Assembly: GCA_914767715.1 (NCBI GenBank)
Contig: OU612066.1
Coordinates: 35,562,283 to 35,626,282, forward strand
Direction of reading: 5' to 3'
Origin: Membranipora membranacea
Taxonomy: Eukaryota > Bryozoa > Gymnolaemata > Cheilostomatida > Membraniporidae
Length of the DNA: 64,000 bases
Shown here: positions 59,957 through 64,000 of the stretch, piece by piece
Position numbering within the stretch: position 1 is the first letter of the stretch
Layout: the number at the start of each line of letters is the position of its first letter
Made by a program: the position numbers and the translations under genes
Notes under the pieces: generated by a model
Told to the model about the DNA's origin: nothing
Databases searched by the model: none
What the model saw: only the letters and a program-made list of their open reading frames with translations

Positions 59957-62900
59957 ATGAAGAGATACATTTTCATGGTGAGTTAGCATCCTTATAGTTT
60001 TCACCGATTTGTAAAACATGTAATTCTACATAAATTTTAATTCTTATACATATTTATAAAAAGTTCTGTAAGGTGGCATCTTCTCCTATTAGATATTCAT
60101 CTAGTCTTCTCCTCTTTTTTTCTCTCAGATCCTCATCTTAGCATGCGTTAGTTTGATAGATCTAACTGTTACTGCAATAGTATATACCCATAAAAAGTAT
60201 TCAAATATGGCAGCTACACCTATGGATGAAGTGATAGCTGGTTCCGCGGGGTTCAAGTATGGAGGAATCAACAGGAAGGGAAGTAAGTTATTTCGATGTA
60301 ATTATCCATTCACTTTCTCAACATCAACAAAGCCTTATATAATATCAAATGGTAATTAATTATTAATTTATAACGTATTAATCAACTAATCTATTATTCA
60401 ATAAAGTATTAAAAAATAATTCTCTTCAATTCCAATTCAATTCCTCGCTAGGCTATTTTATTGTGTGGAATGATATTTTAAGCTGTGGTCAGAATAATTG
60501 TTTGGATAATCAAAATCTTTGAGTTGTGAGCTGCCATTTCTAGATTACATCTTAATTTTGTGAGCTCCACTGAATTTGAGCACCTCAACAACGCTAATGA
60601 TTCACAGGGAATCAGAACACTAGCCATTTCTTCCCTGTTTTAATATTTCCAGAAACTTTCCAAATTTGAATGTTAATTTGGACTTAGTTTCTTTATTACA
60701 AGTTCATTTTGTATTTAGGAAAACCAGATGATGCTCATGGACCCAACGGCAAGGGTAGAATCATAGAATTAGATATCATGGAAGACGATCCTAAGGATAC
60801 AGCAGAGGTTGAGTTAGGTTCAAGTGGAAATGCCTTAAGAGGAGGGAGAATCCAAAATGATGCGGGTCTGAGGACTTTCAACTCCAGGAGAAGTGAATCA
60901 CCTACCAGAGGTTTGTTTTCAATCAATTTGGTACATCGGCATAAGACATTTCTAAATCAAAATTTAGAGTATGATATAGTTTTTTCAAAATCTGGGAGCT
61001 GTGCTGATAATAGTCTTAAAATGATTTTTAATTGATTTGCCTAGGAGGAAATGACAGAGTAAATCCAAATGGAACCTCTCGAAGAAATAATAAACAGAAC
61101 AATCGTAGGGGACAAGGCAACAATCGAAATACAGGCAATCAACAAAACAGACGCCAAGCAACTAAAAAACAACTAAATGCTAGAAGACAAAGAACTAAGA
61201 GAAATGCTATACAAGACACTCGGTACTACTGGCCAGATAAGACACTGATTTACAGATTTCCACAAGCCAGTTATTGTAAGTACAGTTCATATTACAGAAA
61301 TAAACTAAACTCTGCAGATTTTCTATCAAGACGCTTGGTTATTATTGCGACCAATTTAGACTACATTAAATTTGGGCCGTCAAGTCTAAAAATGCTTTCA
61401 ATGAAGAAAGCTTTTGATGTGCGTTATATTTATTGCTTTGGGACTAAAATCATATATTGTTTTGAAAGCTCCCATGTAACTCATTTTAACTGGCTACATG
61501 GTTATCTTTCAGCTGATAGTGAGCAGGCTGTGTTCGCTGAGGCGCTAGCTGAGTTTGATAAATATACATGTATCAAGTTCAAAGTGCAGACAACTGAGAA
61601 TAACTATGTGAATATAAGCAGAGGCTCAGGCTGCTTCTCCTACATTGGTTACTGGTTCTTCTCTGACCTTCCGGGAGAACTCAGCCTCGGCACAAACTGC
61701 CTGAATGTAAGTTATTAGAATCTACTATGACGTTGTTGATAACCTGCAACATGATACAGAAAAATCCAGAATGAGGATAGAAAGCATACCTCCATAAAAA
61801 ATCTTGGCTAACAAGCACAGACATTTTATCTATACAAGGAACCTACATGATCATTAGAGTCGGTCCCAGGCGAATTGATAATCCGTCAAGATAAGAACTT
61901 AATTTAAATTTAAAATCTTTTTAGTCAAAGCGGACACCTATTCACGAGTTGATGCATTCTCTGGGAGTTAGACATCAGCACACCAGACCAGATAGAGATA
62001 ATTATGTCACAGTTAACTTTGACTCCATAGCCGAGTCAGCTCTAAACAACTTTGAAAAATCAAGTGTAGCCACAACCAATGTCTTCAACACCCCATATGC
62101 TTATGACAGCGTCATGCATTATGGAAAAGCAGTGAGTATTACTTTTCATAGGCAAACCGCCCAGTGATAAAATTCTGGTTCTTGAAATACTGCTGCAAAT
62201 AACTTTGTACTTTGTGGAAAAATCTCTGAGCACATAAAAAGTAGTACGGCAGTATACGTACAATATATCTTCAGACAAAACAGAACTGTAGGCAGTACGC
62301 ATCTGTTTCTGTTCGCTCAACTTGCATTCCTAATTTTGCTCAGAATAACAGAGAAACACGCTTTACAGATGTAAATTATTAATTTTTTTTTATTGTTTAA
62401 GTTTTTCAGTAGCGATGGAAGCAACACCATCAGTGTGCCATCAGACCCATCCCAAGAAGATATCATCGGTAGAGGCCCTACTTTCTCATTTGAGGATGTC
62501 CAACTATTATCAGCGATGTATACTTGTGACGGTAAGCGGTTTGATTAGTCTTCACAAGTTACAAAGAAAGTGTGCAATCAGCCCAATCTTATTGTACTTT
62601 GCATATGTAGTACTCTCTTTTTTTTTCTCTATTAACTAGGTCTTATTTGAATGCCCTGTTTAGTTAATGGGCCTCCTTACACTCAGGTGGCTTGCGCTAC
62701 TCTTGTTTTCCAAAGAGGCAGATTGTCTGTAGTTATGGTCCTGATCCTAACAGACCTGGTTAGGATGAATGGCTTAGTCCTGACCCTCAACTATCAGACC
62801 ATTCCTGACTCCTGACTCTCAATCACACTTTTATCTCAAAAGTTAAGAAAATCAGATAAAAGTAGTGAAATAACTGTCAATAAAACCTGGCAACTGGCAG

Positions 62901-63851
62901 TTTATAATAACGATCTTCTCATTACAAAATCCTATTTTTCACATTTTTAGATGGATGTGGACCTGCAAACTGTCCTGAAGGTTCATTCCAAGGGAAAGAT
63001 TGCCAATGCTACTGCAGAACTAATGATGCAGATTTACCAGTCATAATCTGTGGAACATGTATGACTTAGCACATAATTAAATAAATTCCCTAAGCCTAAA
63101 TCACTTATATCGTTTTGAACCGCTGTCGCGGTTACGCGAGAACACTCAAGTTGAAATTTACTACAGAGCATGCCTTCAAAGCAGGAAATCCCTCTATTTT
63201 GTTCCACTCAAATCAAGTTGCAGTATCTAAACATACTCATGTTGGCTTGTATGATGGTCTTTGTGTTATTTTCAGCTTGTGTTGGGCCTGATCAGGATTG
63301 TGATTGCACACAAAGAATTGGTGCCTGTAATGGAGTAGATCACAGCACCTGTAATAGCCTCACTAATCAGTGTGTATGTGACTCTGGTTATGTGAACCAC
63401 TTTGGTCTATGCACCCTTATCTCATGTGAGTAATCAACAGTGTTTCAACTTTTTTACAACCTAAGAAGATTTCTTTCTTAGCTGCATTATTTATAAACAG
63501 TTGAGACTTCGCTTTAAACAAATTTCTTGCTGCACTTTCATGTACATTGGCAAGCTACTTATATTTTACTAGAAAAAAATATGTGAGATTGTAATCAAAG
63601 TCTTATGTTGTACATTCTTGCGTGTACTTACTTTGCATTCTTAAAAGATGCCTACCACCAGCGCCTGAGTATGACACTATTTTCTCTTTCAGCGATAACA
63701 TGTGATGATCTTGGTGTGGATTGTAAGTGCCCACTAAACTCTGGATCATGTAACACTGCTGACCCTAACTCTGAATGTGAGAGCAGCACTGACACTTGCG
63801 TATGTAAACCGGGATATCAGAAACAGAACGGAGTTTGTATCAACACTAACT
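59957..63851 (+). CDS. Astacin-family secreted metalloprotease with EGF-like modules, copy 2 (3' end beyond window)
   Basis: Exons: 59957-59977, 60129-60282, 60719-60910, 61045-61275, 61513-61706, 61925-62131, 62402-62531, 62951-63058, 63276-63425, 63693-63851; 448 residues so far, all open. Exons 1-2 give the signal peptide (MKRYIFM, then ILILACVSLIDLTVTAI). Exons 3-4 encode a propeptide with an Asn/Arg/Gln-rich stretch; KR/NAIQ fits the usual astacin activation point. The protease domain has zinc motif HELMHSLGVRHQHTRPDRD and Met-turn SVMHYG. In most astacins the residue after the third His is Glu; here it is Gln. Exons 8-10 encode cysteine-rich EGF-like modules, and copy 1 predicts further EGF-like and MAM-like exons beyond 64000. 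Astacins cleave extracellular matrix and growth-factor precursors; the target here is unknown. The exon 3 donor (GTTTGT) is weak. Copy 1 is the disabled inverted partner. Confidence 0.85.
62733..62830 (-). mobile_element. Degraded SINE, same insertion as in astacin copy 1
   Basis: On the minus strand, GTCAGGAATGGTCTGATAGT and CCATTCATCCTAACCAGGTC match the SINE at 45741. The tRNA-like middle with the B box has been deleted and the 3' part replaced or diverged. It lies in the equivalent intron and orientation relative to the gene. Confidence 0.7.
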
Positions 63852-64000
63852 GTAAGTGAAGTAATACCAATTTTGATTGAGTCAGCTCTCGTCCTATGGC
63901 CATACATCAACATAGCTTTCAGTTGTCTGTTCTCTTGTATCAAGATCAACAAAGGTGTTGTTGTAAAAGTTGAGCTTACCTCCTGCCAGAGTCGATGTGA

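Larger units (their letters stand above)
58740..64000. repeat. Inverted duplication arm (astacin locus, right; cut by the window end)
   Basis: It is the reverse-orientation counterpart of 42573-50000. The alignable flank begins near 58740 and runs through the promoter and all exons visible. The arm must continue past 64000 if the remaining exons exist. Confidence 0.85.

Overview
The window is animal nuclear DNA, most likely from a marine invertebrate. It is AT-rich, and its genes are split into many short exons with GT-AG introns. They encode extracellular multidomain proteins of animal type: WSC-like, uromodulin-type D8C, and astacin with EGF-like and MAM-like modules. It is also full of eukaryotic transposon debris (hAT, TTAA- and TA-flanked foldbacks, LINE, BEL/Pao, SINE). 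The species cannot be named from the sequence. Exon structures below were assembled by hand from splice sites and reading-frame continuity, not from transcripts.

Left part (1-17 kb): a secretory first exon points left off the window (57-159, minus). Next comes a 14-exon gene for a 691-residue secreted protein with two WSC-like cysteine modules (1040-10518). Its first intron carries a 3.4-kb long-terminal-inverted-repeat transposon whose 8-bp target duplication copies the splice donor. Then comes a 9-exon CAP-Gly gene (10926-17073) with a 29-bp minisatellite of about 29 units in one intron.

Middle (18-41 kb): a two-exon gene (18172-21750) encodes an 898-residue protein with a GlnD/DUF294-type nucleotidyltransferase motif followed by tetratricopeptide repeats. 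Beyond it lies an inverted duplication. Arm A (about 25.84-30.35 kb) has an apparently intact 5-exon secreted D8C gene on the minus strand. Arm B (about 36.34-39.02 kb) keeps only its last two exons, because about 1.8 kb was lost at a 3-bp microhomology. The 6-kb spacer holds a BEL/Pao fragment, a foldback element, a broken TPR gene, a deleted hAT element with perfect 8-bp target duplications, and a U2 snRNA 5' fragment. A 1.33-kb near-perfect palindrome with TTAA flanks follows.

Right part (42.5-64 kb): a second, larger inverted duplication has two head-to-head astacin metalloprotease genes. The minus-strand copy (48535-42573, 15 exons) is complete in layout but disabled by stops, frameshifts and a tiny foldback insertion. 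The plus-strand copy (59957 to beyond 64000) is open in every exon visible. Both have TATA-box promoters. Homology continues into the flanks (to about 50.0 and 58.74 kb), and the 8.7-kb spacer has only repeats and retroelement debris.

The genes form no operon or pathway. Their common theme is secreted, cysteine-rich extracellular proteins; the CAP-Gly and nucleotidyltransferase-TPR proteins are cytoplasmic by sequence. The most unusual features are the two large diverged palindromes with one decayed partner each, the donor-duplicating transposon, and the nucleotidyltransferase-TPR gene. No complete novel system is proven here.
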